DNA of 64,000 nt, taken from assembly GCA_947630025.1 (NCBI GenBank), contig CANRFZ010000006.1, positions 79,635 through 143,634 of the forward strand, written 5' to 3'. Of the stretch, positions 19,053 to 26,817 are shown piece by piece (positions within the stretch are counted from its first letter, which is position 1; each line of letters opens with the position of its first letter). The DNA comes from an uncultured Lachnospiraceae bacterium. Lineage in GTDB: Bacteria; Bacillota; Clostridia; Lachnospirales; Lachnospiraceae. A model generated the notes under the pieces. That model searched no databases. It had not been told where the DNA came from and saw nothing but the letters and a program-made list of their open reading frames with translations. A program made the position numbers and the translations under genes.

Positions 19053-20111
19053 ATGAAGAACGTAGCACGTGTAGCGCTGGAAAACGGAATGGTCATCGGA
19101 GAAGACGTATACAATTATCAGAACAGTCTGCTCTATCCCAAGGATACCGTGGTGGACGAGAATGTGATTGCAAGGCTGGCGCGCCATTCCATTATGGTAG
19201 TGCCGGTCAAGGAGGAGGTAGATTTTGCCGCGACGCATTTTGAAAAAATACGTCTCAGCGCCGAATTTAAAACCTTTAATCTCACCTATAGCAACTGTAT
19301 GTCCATATACCGCAAGCTGATGAAAGGATTCGTGGAACAGAAAACCCCGGTGAAGATCAGCAGCCTGATGGAACTCTGTAAGACGATCTCCTCCCGCACG
19401 GCAAGCGGCGAGCAGCTTCTGGATTTCCTCTACAATATGCTTCCCAGCGAGGACGACCTGACCTACGCCCACTGCCTGAACTCCGCGCTGATTGCCGGAG
19501 TGTTCGGCCAATGGCTGGGCCTGCCGGACGAGGAACGGCAGCTATTGGTTCAGTGCGGCTTTTTCTATGATATCGGCAAGCTGAAGCTGCCGCAGGATCT
19601 TCTCTGGAAATCGGGCAAGCTGACCGACCTTGAGTTTACCAGACTGAAAACCCACACGATGCTGGGATTTGATATGCTCAAAGACTGCGATATGGACGAA
19701 CACATCATCAAAGCCACGCTGATGCACCATGAGCGGTGTGACGGCTCCGGCTATCCGTCCAAACTGCGCTCCGGGCAGATCGACATCTATGCGAAATATA
19801 TCGCCGTCATCGACGCATATGAGGCTATGACTTCCGCCAGAACTTACAGGCAGTCCCTCAATCCGTTTGAGGTAATCGCGAACTTCGAGCGGGACGGCTA
19901 TGTCAAATACGACGAGGCCATCCTGCGGCCGATCCTCTCCCATATCGCCGCTACGCAGCTAGGCTTCTGCGTGCGTCTTTCGGACGATACCAAGGCTGAT
20001 GTGGTAAAAATCAACGAAGCGAACCTGACCAGACCGCTGCTGCGCACGGAAGACGGCAGGGAGATCGACCTCTCCGCCGAGCCAGAGCTTCGCATTGTGG
20101 CTATCTATTAA
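19053..20111 (+). CDS. HD-GYP domain protein with altered metal ligand
   Basis: 352 aa. The C-terminal two thirds is an HD-GYP domain: first His at about 140 (AHCLNSALIAG), then FYDIGKLKLP at 171-180, then HHERCDGSGYP, and IAVIDAYEAMTSARTYR. HD-GYP enzymes hydrolyse cyclic di-GMP or related dinucleotides. The canonical HDIGK motif reads YDIGK: the metal-binding His is Tyr172 (codon at 19566). Activity may be lost or changed. AGGGG lies 9 nt before the ATG. Monocistronic between promoter and terminator. Confidence 0.88.
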   Translation: MKNVARVALENGMVIGEDVYNYQNSLLYPKDTVVDENVIARLARHSIMVVPVKEEVDFAATHFEKIRLSAEFKTFNLTYSNCMSIYRKLMKGFVEQKTPVKISSLMELCKTISSRTASGEQLLDFLYNMLPSEDDLTYAHCLNSALIAGVFGQWLGLPDEERQLLVQCGFFYDIGKLKLPQDLLWKSGKLTDLEFTRLKTHTMLGFDMLKDCDMDEHIIKATLMHHERCDGSGYPSKLRSGQIDIYAKYIAVIDAYEAMTSARTYRQSLNPFEVIANFERDGYVKYDEAILRPILSHIAATQLGFCVRLSDDTKADVVKINEANLTRPLLRTEDGREIDLSAEPELRIVAIY

Positions 20112-20126
20112 TTAAGCATAGTAAAA

Positions 20127-20168
20127 CCGCCGTACAGGGTTTCATCCCATACGGCGGCGTTTTTATTT
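20127..20168 (+). terminator. Terminator after the HD-GYP gene
   Basis: CCGCCGTA pairs with TACGGCGG, with an inner GGG/CCC stem, followed by a T-rich tract. The convergent toxin gene's stop codon (20163) lies in that tract. Confidence 0.85.
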
Positions 20169-20444
20169 TCCAAACAGATCACTGTGCGTTCCGGTTCGGG
20201 CCAGCGTCAGCACCAGCACATCATCCTCAACGCGGTAGACCAGCAACCAATCCGGCTGAATGTGGCATTCCCTGTGCCCTGCCCAATCGCCGCTCAGCTC
20301 ATGGTCTTTGTTTTTCTCCGGCAGCGTCTCGCCGCGCGACAGAGTTCGGATAATATCATCCAGCAATTCTATGTCGAGGTGGCGTTTCATCGCCAGTTTG
20401 TAATCTTTTTTAAATCTGGCAGTCCAGACAATATCGCGGTTCAT
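20163..20444 (-). CDS. YafQ-type mRNA interferase toxin
   Basis: 93 aa RelE-superfamily toxin. FKKDYKLAMKRHLDIELLDDII at the N-terminus, DHELSGDWAGHRECHIQPDWLLVYRV in the middle and LTLARTGTHSDLF at the end match YafQ, which cleaves mRNA on the ribosome. The catalytic-type His and Asp positions near the C-terminus (GTHSDLF) are present. The start overlaps the antitoxin stop by ATGA. Confidence 0.9.
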   Translation of the reverse strand: MNRDIVWTARFKKDYKLAMKRHLDIELLDDIIRTLSRGETLPEKNKDHELSGDWAGHRECHIQPDWLLVYRVEDDVLVLTLARTGTHSDLFGK

Positions 20445-20716
20445 CGTTTCAGCTCCCGGAGCGCTTCTTCCACATCGGAATAGTGCTTTACGCTGGGATC
20501 ACGCGCAATCCGTTCTGCCTCTAACATAGCGTCAATCGTTTCTTTGTTGGGCTGATCCAGCCGCACCTCAAACGGAAACCCGCCCGCCCGGAGTGACTGG
20601 CGCAGAAAGACGTTGATCGCGGTGGTAAGGTTGACGCCCAGTTCATTGTAAAGGCTCTCACATTGTTTCTTGATGTCGCTATCCATGCGGACGCTGAAAT
20701 TAGTTGTGTTTGCCAT
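20441..20716 (-). CDS. RelB/DinJ-type antitoxin
   Basis: 91 aa from the ATG at 20716 (MANTTNFSVRMDSD). The N-terminus is a ribbon-helix-helix DNA-binding region (NFSVRMDSDIKKQCESLYNELG), and the C-terminal half binds and neutralises the toxin. It precedes the toxin with a 4-bp overlap, the normal type II order. A palindrome over its -10 box fits autorepression. Confidence 0.9.
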   Translation of the reverse strand: MANTTNFSVRMDSDIKKQCESLYNELGVNLTTAINVFLRQSLRAGGFPFEVRLDQPNKETIDAMLEAERIARDPSVKHYSDVEEALRELKR

Positions 20717-20746
20717 GAGACTGATTCCCCTTTCTTTATCGGCTGC

Positions 20747-20781
20747 ACATATATTATATGTCATTTGCGATGCAGAATCAA
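20747..20781 (-). promoter_or_regulatory. Promoter and palindromic operator of the toxin-antitoxin pair
   Basis: On the minus strand: TTGATT (20776-20781), 17-bp spacer, TATAAT (20753-20758). The -10 sits inside the 15-bp palindrome ACATATA-A-TATATGT (20747-20761), the likely RelB operator. Confidence 0.7.
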
Positions 20782-20836
20782 CTCATAAGACAGAAATTTC
20801 TATTCGCTGGGAATCTCGGATTACAATTCAATGTTT

Positions 20837-22459
20837 CTACTCACCGTCCGTTCCGAAATACTCGTCAAAGATGCGCTTGGCGATGGGAACCGCGTAATCG
20901 CCGCCGGAGCCCGCGCCCTCGATAATGATCGTTACGCATATCTGCGGGTTCTCCGCCGGTGCGAACCCGGTAAACCACGCATGGGAATCGGTTTTGACCT
21001 GATTATACTCGGCGGAGCCGGTCTTGCCGGCAGCCGTGTAGGACAGGCCCGACAGCTTGGTGCCCGTTCCGTGCTCCACCACTTCCTGCATCATTTCCGT
21101 CAGAATGGCCGACTCCTCCTCCGTAAGCAGGCGTCCGTAAGTATCCGGCGCAAACTGTTTCACCAGATTACCGTCCTCGTTTCTGACACTGTCCACCAGA
21201 TAAGGCTTCATCAGCACGCCGCCGTTGGCGATGGCGCAGGTAATCATATTCAGGTGCAGCGGCGTGATCTGCGTCGTTCCCTGCCCTATGGAGATCTGGA
21301 TCATCTCCGGGTCCGTCGTATTCTCATCCACTGTCAGACTGCTCTTGTGATAGGCAAAGCTGACGGGCAGCTCCTCGTTAAACAACAGGCCATCCAGCGT
21401 CTCGCCGAAGGCCGCGCGGTCAAGCTGCGTCCCGATATTGGCGAAGGACGAATTACAGGACTTGGCAAAGGATTTGTAGAAGTTTTCCCCGCCGTGGGCC
21501 ATTCCGTGATAGCAGTTGACCGAATCCTCGCCCAGCGTAAAGCGTCCGCTGCAGTGGTAGGTGTACTTACTGTAAGTGTCCGGATTCTCGCGGATATATT
21601 CCAACGCCGTGACGATCTTGAACGTAGAACCCGGCGGATACAACCCCTGAGAGACGCGGTTAAGCAGCACGCTGCTATCCTTGTCCGCAAGGAGACTATC
21701 CCAGATCCGGTCGATCTCGTTGGGATCAAAATCCGGCTTGGACACCATCGCCAGAATCCTGCCCGTGGAAGGCTCCGTGACGATGACCGCCCCTTTGTAT
21801 ACACCGAGGGACTGTGAGCAGATCTCCTGCAGCCCCACGTCCAGCGTGGAGTAAACGCTGTCGCCCGGATATTTGACGCCTTCCATGTCGCTGGCGACCT
21901 TATCCGCCAGCTTCACGTTGGAGTTGATCAGATAATAGTTGGCCGCGGCCTCGATGCCGAATCTGCCGTTGGAGGCGTAGCCCACCGCATGGGAGAACAA
22001 GGTGCCGTAAGGATAAACTCGCGTCTCGTCTCCGTTCTCGTCAAACTGCGTCTCGGCCAGAACTTCCCCGCCCGCCGCATAGATCCTGCCGCGGTAGTTT
22101 CGGGCGGCCAGAATCTCCTGCCGACCGTTGTAGCTATTGTTAATCAACTGCTGGCGGTTGGTGACGGCATAGTGGCACGTATACGCCATCATCGCCGCAA
22201 ACAGGGCGACAAAGATGCCCGCGACGCCTATGATCTTCCTATTCCGTTTCTTCCGCTCCGACTTTTTCCCGGAAGGCGCTATCGTCTTGGCTTTCTGCTG
22301 CGCTGCGGCCTTCTGCCGTTCTGCCGGCTTCCGCAGTGCCGCGGGCTCTTTCTGTTCTGGCGGCTGCCGCCGCGCCGCGGATTCCTTCTGTTCTGGCGGC
22401 TGCCGCCGCGCCGCTGCCTCCGGGTTCTGTTCTGCGTTTCTGTTTTTTCCTTTTGACAC
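20837..22459 (-). CDS. Penicillin-binding transpeptidase (class B type)
   Basis: 540 aa. A Lys/Glu/Gln/Ala-rich cytoplasmic tail (1-72) contains a 12-residue repeat. One membrane helix follows (about 75-95), then the transpeptidase domain with all three catalytic motifs: STFK (278-281), SCN (334-336) and KTGS (479-482). It cross-links peptidoglycan with the upstream SEDS polymerase. GTG start at 22459 has GAAGGAG 6-7 nt upstream. The first 221 bp lie inside the 3' end of ftsW in another frame. Confidence 0.93.
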   Translation of the reverse strand: MSKGKNRNAEQNPEAAARRQPPEQKESAARRQPPEQKEPAALRKPAERQKAAAQQKAKTIAPSGKKSERKKRNRKIIGVAGIFVALFAAMMAYTCHYAVTNRQQLINNSYNGRQEILAARNYRGRIYAAGGEVLAETQFDENGDETRVYPYGTLFSHAVGYASNGRFGIEAAANYYLINSNVKLADKVASDMEGVKYPGDSVYSTLDVGLQEICSQSLGVYKGAVIVTEPSTGRILAMVSKPDFDPNEIDRIWDSLLADKDSSVLLNRVSQGLYPPGSTFKIVTALEYIRENPDTYSKYTYHCSGRFTLGEDSVNCYHGMAHGGENFYKSFAKSCNSSFANIGTQLDRAAFGETLDGLLFNEELPVSFAYHKSSLTVDENTTDPEMIQISIGQGTTQITPLHLNMITCAIANGGVLMKPYLVDSVRNEDGNLVKQFAPDTYGRLLTEEESAILTEMMQEVVEHGTGTKLSGLSYTAAGKTGSAEYNQVKTDSHAWFTGFAPAENPQICVTIIIEGAGSGGDYAVPIAKRIFDEYFGTDGE

Positions 22460-23768
22460 GCTTCGCTCCTTCTTCCTGCCTGATGATATACAGGCCCTCC
22501 ACTACAAAAAACAGGATCAGTGTCGTCAGCACCGAACTGCCGCCGTAACTGACAAGCGGCAGCGTGACGCCGGTCATCGGAATGAACTTGGTATCTCCGC
22601 CCACTGTCAGAAATACCTGAAAAATATAGGTGATTCCCAGCCCAAACGCGGTGAGCTGGTAGAATCTGTCCTTCAGCCGCATGGCAATCCGCATAAACAT
22701 GATAAAGCAGCTCACGCAGATCAGGATCATGCAGACCGAGAATAACAGGCCCAGCTCCTCCGCCACCGCGGAAAAGACGAAATCGGCCTCCACTAACGGT
22801 ATGGAATCCGGCGTTCCCCGGAACAGGCCCAGTCCGAACCAGCCGCCGCTGCTGATGGCAAAGAGCGACTGCGTGATCTGATACCCCGCGTCGTCGATGC
22901 AGCCGAACGGGTCCTGCCACGCCTGCACGCGGACCTGCACGTGGGTGAACACGCGGTAGGCCAGCACCGCCGCGCCGCATCCCCCGGCGCCGCCCAGCAG
23001 CAGATAGAGCCAGTTCCCGGTGGCGATAAACACCATCAGCACATACACGACAAAAAAGATCAGCGCGCTGCCCAGATCTCTGGACGCTGCCAGTATGACC
23101 ACGTGTATGCCTGCCACCACCGCCGTCAGCAGCACCCGCGGGAAGCTCTGGGATTCATACAACGCCCCGGCGACGAAGAAGACAAACAGAATCTTCACAA
23201 ACTCCGACGGCTGGAACGTGATGCCGCCTACGGAGTAGGATATTTTGGAGCCGTAGGTGACGCTTCCGAAGATCAGTACGATCCCCAGCGCCGTGATTCC
23301 CACCGCCGCGTATACCCATGTCAGGCTCTTTAAAAACTTAAAGCGATGGATCAGGTACGGAATCAGCATGGCCGCGATCACCGACACTGCCACGATAAAA
23401 AACTGTTTGATCGCCTTTTCAAAAGAAATGCGGCTCAGGATGACAAAGCCGATGCAAAGCAGCATACACATATTGTTGATCAGCAGCAGATTGCCCTTGG
23501 GATAGATCATGCGGAACAGTACGATCACCGCAAAGAGAAGAATCTGCTGGAGGACATAGAACAACAGATATTCCGGCCTGCCGGTCTCGAAGCAGATGAC
23601 GAGGAAACAGGAAAAATGCACCAGAAACATAAACAGGTTCTGGCGGATATAGCCGCCCTTGCGCCGCTCCTCATCCGCAAACCGGAACACCAGAAAGCAT
23701 TCCATCGTATAAAACGCCATAAAAAGCGCGATAAAATATTTTGACAGTTCCGTAATGTAATATTCCAT
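22239..23768 (-). CDS. SEDS glycosyltransferase, FtsW/RodA/SpoVE family
   Basis: 509 aa. Ten or so membrane helices. SEDS signatures are FQPSEFVKILFVFFVA, ASRDLGSALIFF and, near the C-terminus, TGVTLPLVSYGGSSVLTTL. It polymerises lipid II into glycan strands with its partner PBP, encoded next. After the last helix (about residue 430) there is an unusual 75-residue Ala/Arg/Glu-rich tail that overlaps the PBP gene. Its start codon is 2 bp from repeat copy A, so the leader is made of that repeat. Which of FtsW, RodA or SpoVE it replaces is not clear. Confidence 0.9.
   Translation of the reverse strand: MEYYITELSKYFIALFMAFYTMECFLVFRFADEERRKGGYIRQNLFMFLVHFSCFLVICFETGRPEYLLFYVLQQILLFAVIVLFRMIYPKGNLLLINNMCMLLCIGFVILSRISFEKAIKQFFIVAVSVIAAMLIPYLIHRFKFLKSLTWVYAAVGITALGIVLIFGSVTYGSKISYSVGGITFQPSEFVKILFVFFVAGALYESQSFPRVLLTAVVAGIHVVILAASRDLGSALIFFVVYVLMVFIATGNWLYLLLGGAGGCGAAVLAYRVFTHVQVRVQAWQDPFGCIDDAGYQITQSLFAISSGGWFGLGLFRGTPDSIPLVEADFVFSAVAEELGLLFSVCMILICVSCFIMFMRIAMRLKDRFYQLTAFGLGITYIFQVFLTVGGDTKFIPMTGVTLPLVSYGGSSVLTTLILFFVVEGLYIIRQEEGAKRVKRKKQKRRTEPGGSGAAAAARTEGIRGAAAAARTERARGTAEAGRTAEGRSAAESQDDSAFREKVGAEETE
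22352..22423. repeat. 36-bp in-frame tandem repeat, two units
   Basis: Two near-identical 36-bp units (22352-22387 and 22388-22423). They lie in the region where ftsW and the PBP gene overlap, so each unit is translated in two frames: an Arg-Gln-Pro-Pro-Glu-Gln-Lys motif in the PBP and an Ala/Arg/Thr/Glu motif in FtsW. Confidence 0.9.
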
Positions 23769-23770
23769 AA

Positions 23771-23847
23771 TCTCTGATGCCGGTAATGTAAATTATTACG
23801 AAGCAATTCTTTAGGAACAAGCCGCTGAGCCTGTTCCTATTATCTCA
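23771..23847 (-). repeat. Hairpin repeat, copy A (shortened)
   Basis: Member of the ~90-bp family also found at 30750, 30865, 47069 and 47159. It retains the AGGAACA...TGTTCCT hairpin, with G-U replacements, but has lost about 11 bp of the second hairpin. Lies between the U32 stop and the ftsW start. Confidence 0.85.
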
Positions 23848-23854
23848 TAAAATA

Positions 23855-26065
23855 CTATTCCACGCCTCTTTTAAAATGTCCCGTCGTGTAGGCGGCATAG
23901 GGATAACGCCCTTCCAGAATCTCAATGCAGTCCCGCGCCGGCTCCGTCGTAAAATCATAGCGCCATATCGGAACGCCCATACCGCGCAGCGTCTCCTGTA
24001 CGGTATGCAGGGAATACGGCACGGAGTTGTAAATGATATTATAACAGTGCGTGCAGTTCGTTTCCACCGGAAAATCGGCGCCCATGCGGTCTTTTAACGT
24101 CAGCGGCACATCCTTCGGCGCATCCGACGTCTTGCGGATGCAGTTGGCCGTAACCATCAGCGGCAGCCTGCCGTAGACCACCATCGTGCCCTGCAGGTGC
24201 AGCGGCGCGGCCCGCCCGGTCAGATGCCGCACTTCCCTGCCGTTCAGCTCATAGGGCACCGTGTACTCCGCGGCATAGCCCGACCAGAAGCGCAGGCTCT
24301 CCCGGTTCCACACATACAATCCCGCGTCGGGAACGAGCCGGTAGCTGCCGCTAAGCCCGGCGGCAAACGCCGCGCCTTCGTAATTCCGCGCCAAAAACCC
24401 GGCAACAAGGCCATTCTCCGCTTCCGCAAGCGAGGCAAGCCTGTCCAGATATCCCTCGTCCGACGCCCGGAGCACGTAGGGAAGCGCCAGATAGTACTCA
24501 TGCTCTCCGTGGGCCTTCATGCAGGCCGACACCCGCTCATGTTCCGCCAGAAACAGATCGCCCTCTACATAAATCCGCCGGCAGCGGCGCTCTGCCGCCG
24601 CCGCAAGCTGCTCATAAGAAGCCACGCAGACATCCACGGCCAAGAGATATGTTCCGCTTCCGTCCTGTCTGACAACATCCGTCCCGGCAGAAGAACCACC
24701 GCCGTTCTCCTGTCCCGCATCCTCTCCGGCAGTGTCCGCGCCGGTGCGGTATCGGCGGGCAGGCAGCCCCAGCGACAGAATATAGTTGGCCTCCAGTTCC
24801 CGGATGCCGTCGCGCCGCAGCGCGTTCAGCTCGCCCATAGGCAGAAAAACCGGCCCGTCCATCACCGGATCGCAGCGCTCCACACGGACGCCTGAGCCGC
24901 CTGTCCTGCTCATCTGCTTGACGACATTTTCCGGCGTCAGCGGCATCTTCTGCGCCTGCTGCACGACCGCGCCGGAAACTCTGGCCGACACCCCGCCGGG
25001 CGCGGTCAACTCCAGCAAAGCCTTCTGCCCGGCCCGCAGCGTCACGGTCATGGAGACAGGGAGCCGATCGGGATCACCGATAAACCTCTCCCGGATGCGC
25101 CCCAGCAGTTCGCCGCTGCAGCCCGCATAGCCGGGACTGTCCAGCGTAATCATCTGTCTGCCGTTGCGCCGTTCATAGTAGCCGTTCTGCACTTTCGTCC
25201 GTATATAAAGGCTCTTTAAGACGTCCATATCATGATCTTCCACATGATATCCGTCTGCGCCGCACCGGTAATACAGATCGATATACTTGCGGTACAACGC
25301 CGTAACCCCGGCGGCATACTCCGCTTTTTTCATCCGCCCTTCGATCTTGAACGAGTCGATTCCCGCCTCGATCAGCCGTGGCACATAAGGCAGCGTGCAC
25401 ATATCCTTTAGACTGAGCGGATAACAGGTGTCGTAGAGATTCCTGTCGCCCGCGCAGATTCGATAGGGAAGTCTGCAGGGCTGGGCGCATCTGCCACGGT
25501 TGCCGCTCCTGCCGCCCAGCATACTGCTGAAAAGGCACTGCCCGGAGTAACTGTAGCACATCGCCCCATGGATAAAGCATTCGATCTCCAGCCCGGTCTG
25601 TTCCTTGATCCTGCATATCTCCGTAAGCTGCAGTTCCCGCGCGGGCACGATGCGCTGCGCGCCGTGTTTTTTCAGGAAAGCGGCTCCCCGGCTCCCGGTC
25701 ACCGCCATCTGCGTGCTGGCATGGAGCGGCAGATCCTTAAAATGCTCCCCCAGATAAAGAAACACGCCGATATCCTGCACGATCACGCCGTCCACCCCGG
25801 CCTCGTAGTACGGCAGAAGCCAGTCGTAGAGATCGTCCAGCTCATCTTCTTTCATCAGCGTGTTGACCGCCAGATAGAGCCTGCGCCCCTGCAGATGGGC
25901 GGTGCGGATCGCGCGCACTGCTTTGTCTCTGTCAAAATTGTCCGCGTATGCTCTGGCGCTATAGCGGTCGCCGCCGATATACACCGCGTCCGCTCCCGCG
26001 TTCAGCGCCCCTAAGAAGGCGTCATAGCTGCCAGCCGGCGCAAGCAGCTCCACTTGTCTCTCCAT
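23855..26065 (-). CDS. U32 family peptidase / RlhA-like protein
   Basis: 736 aa. The N-terminal U32 domain starts VELLAPAGSYDAFLGALNAGADAVYIGG. The cysteine cluster CYSYSGQC...GRCAQPCR (about 170-200) is the family signature. A middle DUF3656-like region follows and a C-terminal part with ETNCTHCYNIIYNSVPYSL. Members include RlhA, which hydroxylates C2501 of 23S rRNA, and collagenase-annotated proteins; the long DUF3656 form resembles RlhA. True protease activity is doubtful. Confidence 0.88.
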   Translation of the reverse strand: MERQVELLAPAGSYDAFLGALNAGADAVYIGGDRYSARAYADNFDRDKAVRAIRTAHLQGRRLYLAVNTLMKEDELDDLYDWLLPYYEAGVDGVIVQDIGVFLYLGEHFKDLPLHASTQMAVTGSRGAAFLKKHGAQRIVPARELQLTEICRIKEQTGLEIECFIHGAMCYSYSGQCLFSSMLGGRSGNRGRCAQPCRLPYRICAGDRNLYDTCYPLSLKDMCTLPYVPRLIEAGIDSFKIEGRMKKAEYAAGVTALYRKYIDLYYRCGADGYHVEDHDMDVLKSLYIRTKVQNGYYERRNGRQMITLDSPGYAGCSGELLGRIRERFIGDPDRLPVSMTVTLRAGQKALLELTAPGGVSARVSGAVVQQAQKMPLTPENVVKQMSRTGGSGVRVERCDPVMDGPVFLPMGELNALRRDGIRELEANYILSLGLPARRYRTGADTAGEDAGQENGGGSSAGTDVVRQDGSGTYLLAVDVCVASYEQLAAAAERRCRRIYVEGDLFLAEHERVSACMKAHGEHEYYLALPYVLRASDEGYLDRLASLAEAENGLVAGFLARNYEGAAFAAGLSGSYRLVPDAGLYVWNRESLRFWSGYAAEYTVPYELNGREVRHLTGRAAPLHLQGTMVVYGRLPLMVTANCIRKTSDAPKDVPLTLKDRMGADFPVETNCTHCYNIIYNSVPYSLHTVQETLRGMGVPIWRYDFTTEPARDCIEILEGRYPYAAYTTGHFKRGVE

Positions 26066-26153
26066 AACGGTCTCCGTTCCGGCTTTTCCGCGCGGCCAAG
26101 CACAAGGCCCGCATAGCCGCCGCGCGCTTTTTAAGCGCCCTTTTTACTGATAA

Positions 26154-26180
26154 AGCCCTGCAAGATTTCTCCGCAGGGCT
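26154..26180 (-). terminator. Weak terminator-like hairpin after zapA
   Basis: AGCCCTGC pairs with GCAGGGCT over an 11-nt loop, followed on the minus strand by only TTTAT. It lies between zapA and the U32 gene and may allow partial read-through. Confidence 0.45.
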
Positions 26181-26189
26181 CATGAACGG

Positions 26190-26597
26190 CTATCTTTTAA
26201 ATTCTTTTAATTCCGTCTCCATCCGAACGATCTTTTTGGCGTTTTCATTTGCCTCGGCCTGAAGGGAATGCACTGTTTTTTCGGTATTTTCCAGCTTGAT
26301 CTGGGAGGCGATCAGCTCGTGTTTGAGATCGTACATCTCTTTTTCCTTGGCCTGCAGCTCCTCCTCCAGACGGCTGATCTCCTTCTTCGCCTTGAAATAA
26401 TCGTCCGCGATATTTAACTGGAGCAGCACATTCTGGGTGTCAAGGGACTGCCGCTTGAAACTGTCTACTTTATTGTATTCCGCCACTTTGTTGTTTATGT
26501 AGGAGGCGACTTTCTGCAGATACTCCTCGCTCTCGTAACCGCTCAGCGTAAATACCTTGCCGCCGATGATAACCTCCGTATCCGTTTTTGTCGCCAT
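26190..26597 (-). CDS. zapA: Cell division protein ZapA
   Basis: 135 aa. The N-terminal ZapA core (VIIGGKVFTLSGYESEEYLQKVASYINNKV) is followed by a long coiled coil (about 70-130). It binds and bundles FtsZ filaments. GGGAGG is 6 nt before the ATG. It precedes the U32, SEDS and PBP genes, giving a division/envelope context. Confidence 0.93.
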   Translation of the reverse strand: MATKTDTEVIIGGKVFTLSGYESEEYLQKVASYINNKVAEYNKVDSFKRQSLDTQNVLLQLNIADDYFKAKKEISRLEEELQAKEKEMYDLKHELIASQIKLENTEKTVHSLQAEANENAKKIVRMETELKEFKR

Positions 26598-26718
26598 GGC
26601 GCCCCTCCCAATACCGCAGCATATCTATCCATGCTGATTTTCGTATCGTATTTATTATATATAACTTACCACAGAATTTCAACCTTTTTATTCCGCCAGT
26701 TCAGCCAGTCGACAGAGC

Positions 26719-26753
26719 CACGGGAAAATCGTGCTTGCACGAATTTTACCGTG
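26719..26753. repeat. Long near-perfect hairpin in intergenic region
   Basis: CACGGGAAAATCGTGC pairs with GCACGAATTTTACCGTG with one bulged base and a 2-nt loop. No T-run on either side. It lies between zapA and the 3' end of the SbcC-like gene. Rest of 26598-26817: no gene seen. Confidence 0.6.
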
Positions 26754-26817
26754 AGGCTGAAGACTGAGGGAGCGCCTTCTTATGAGCAAAGGCAGGCGCG
26801 AAGCGCCGGTAAGCGCG

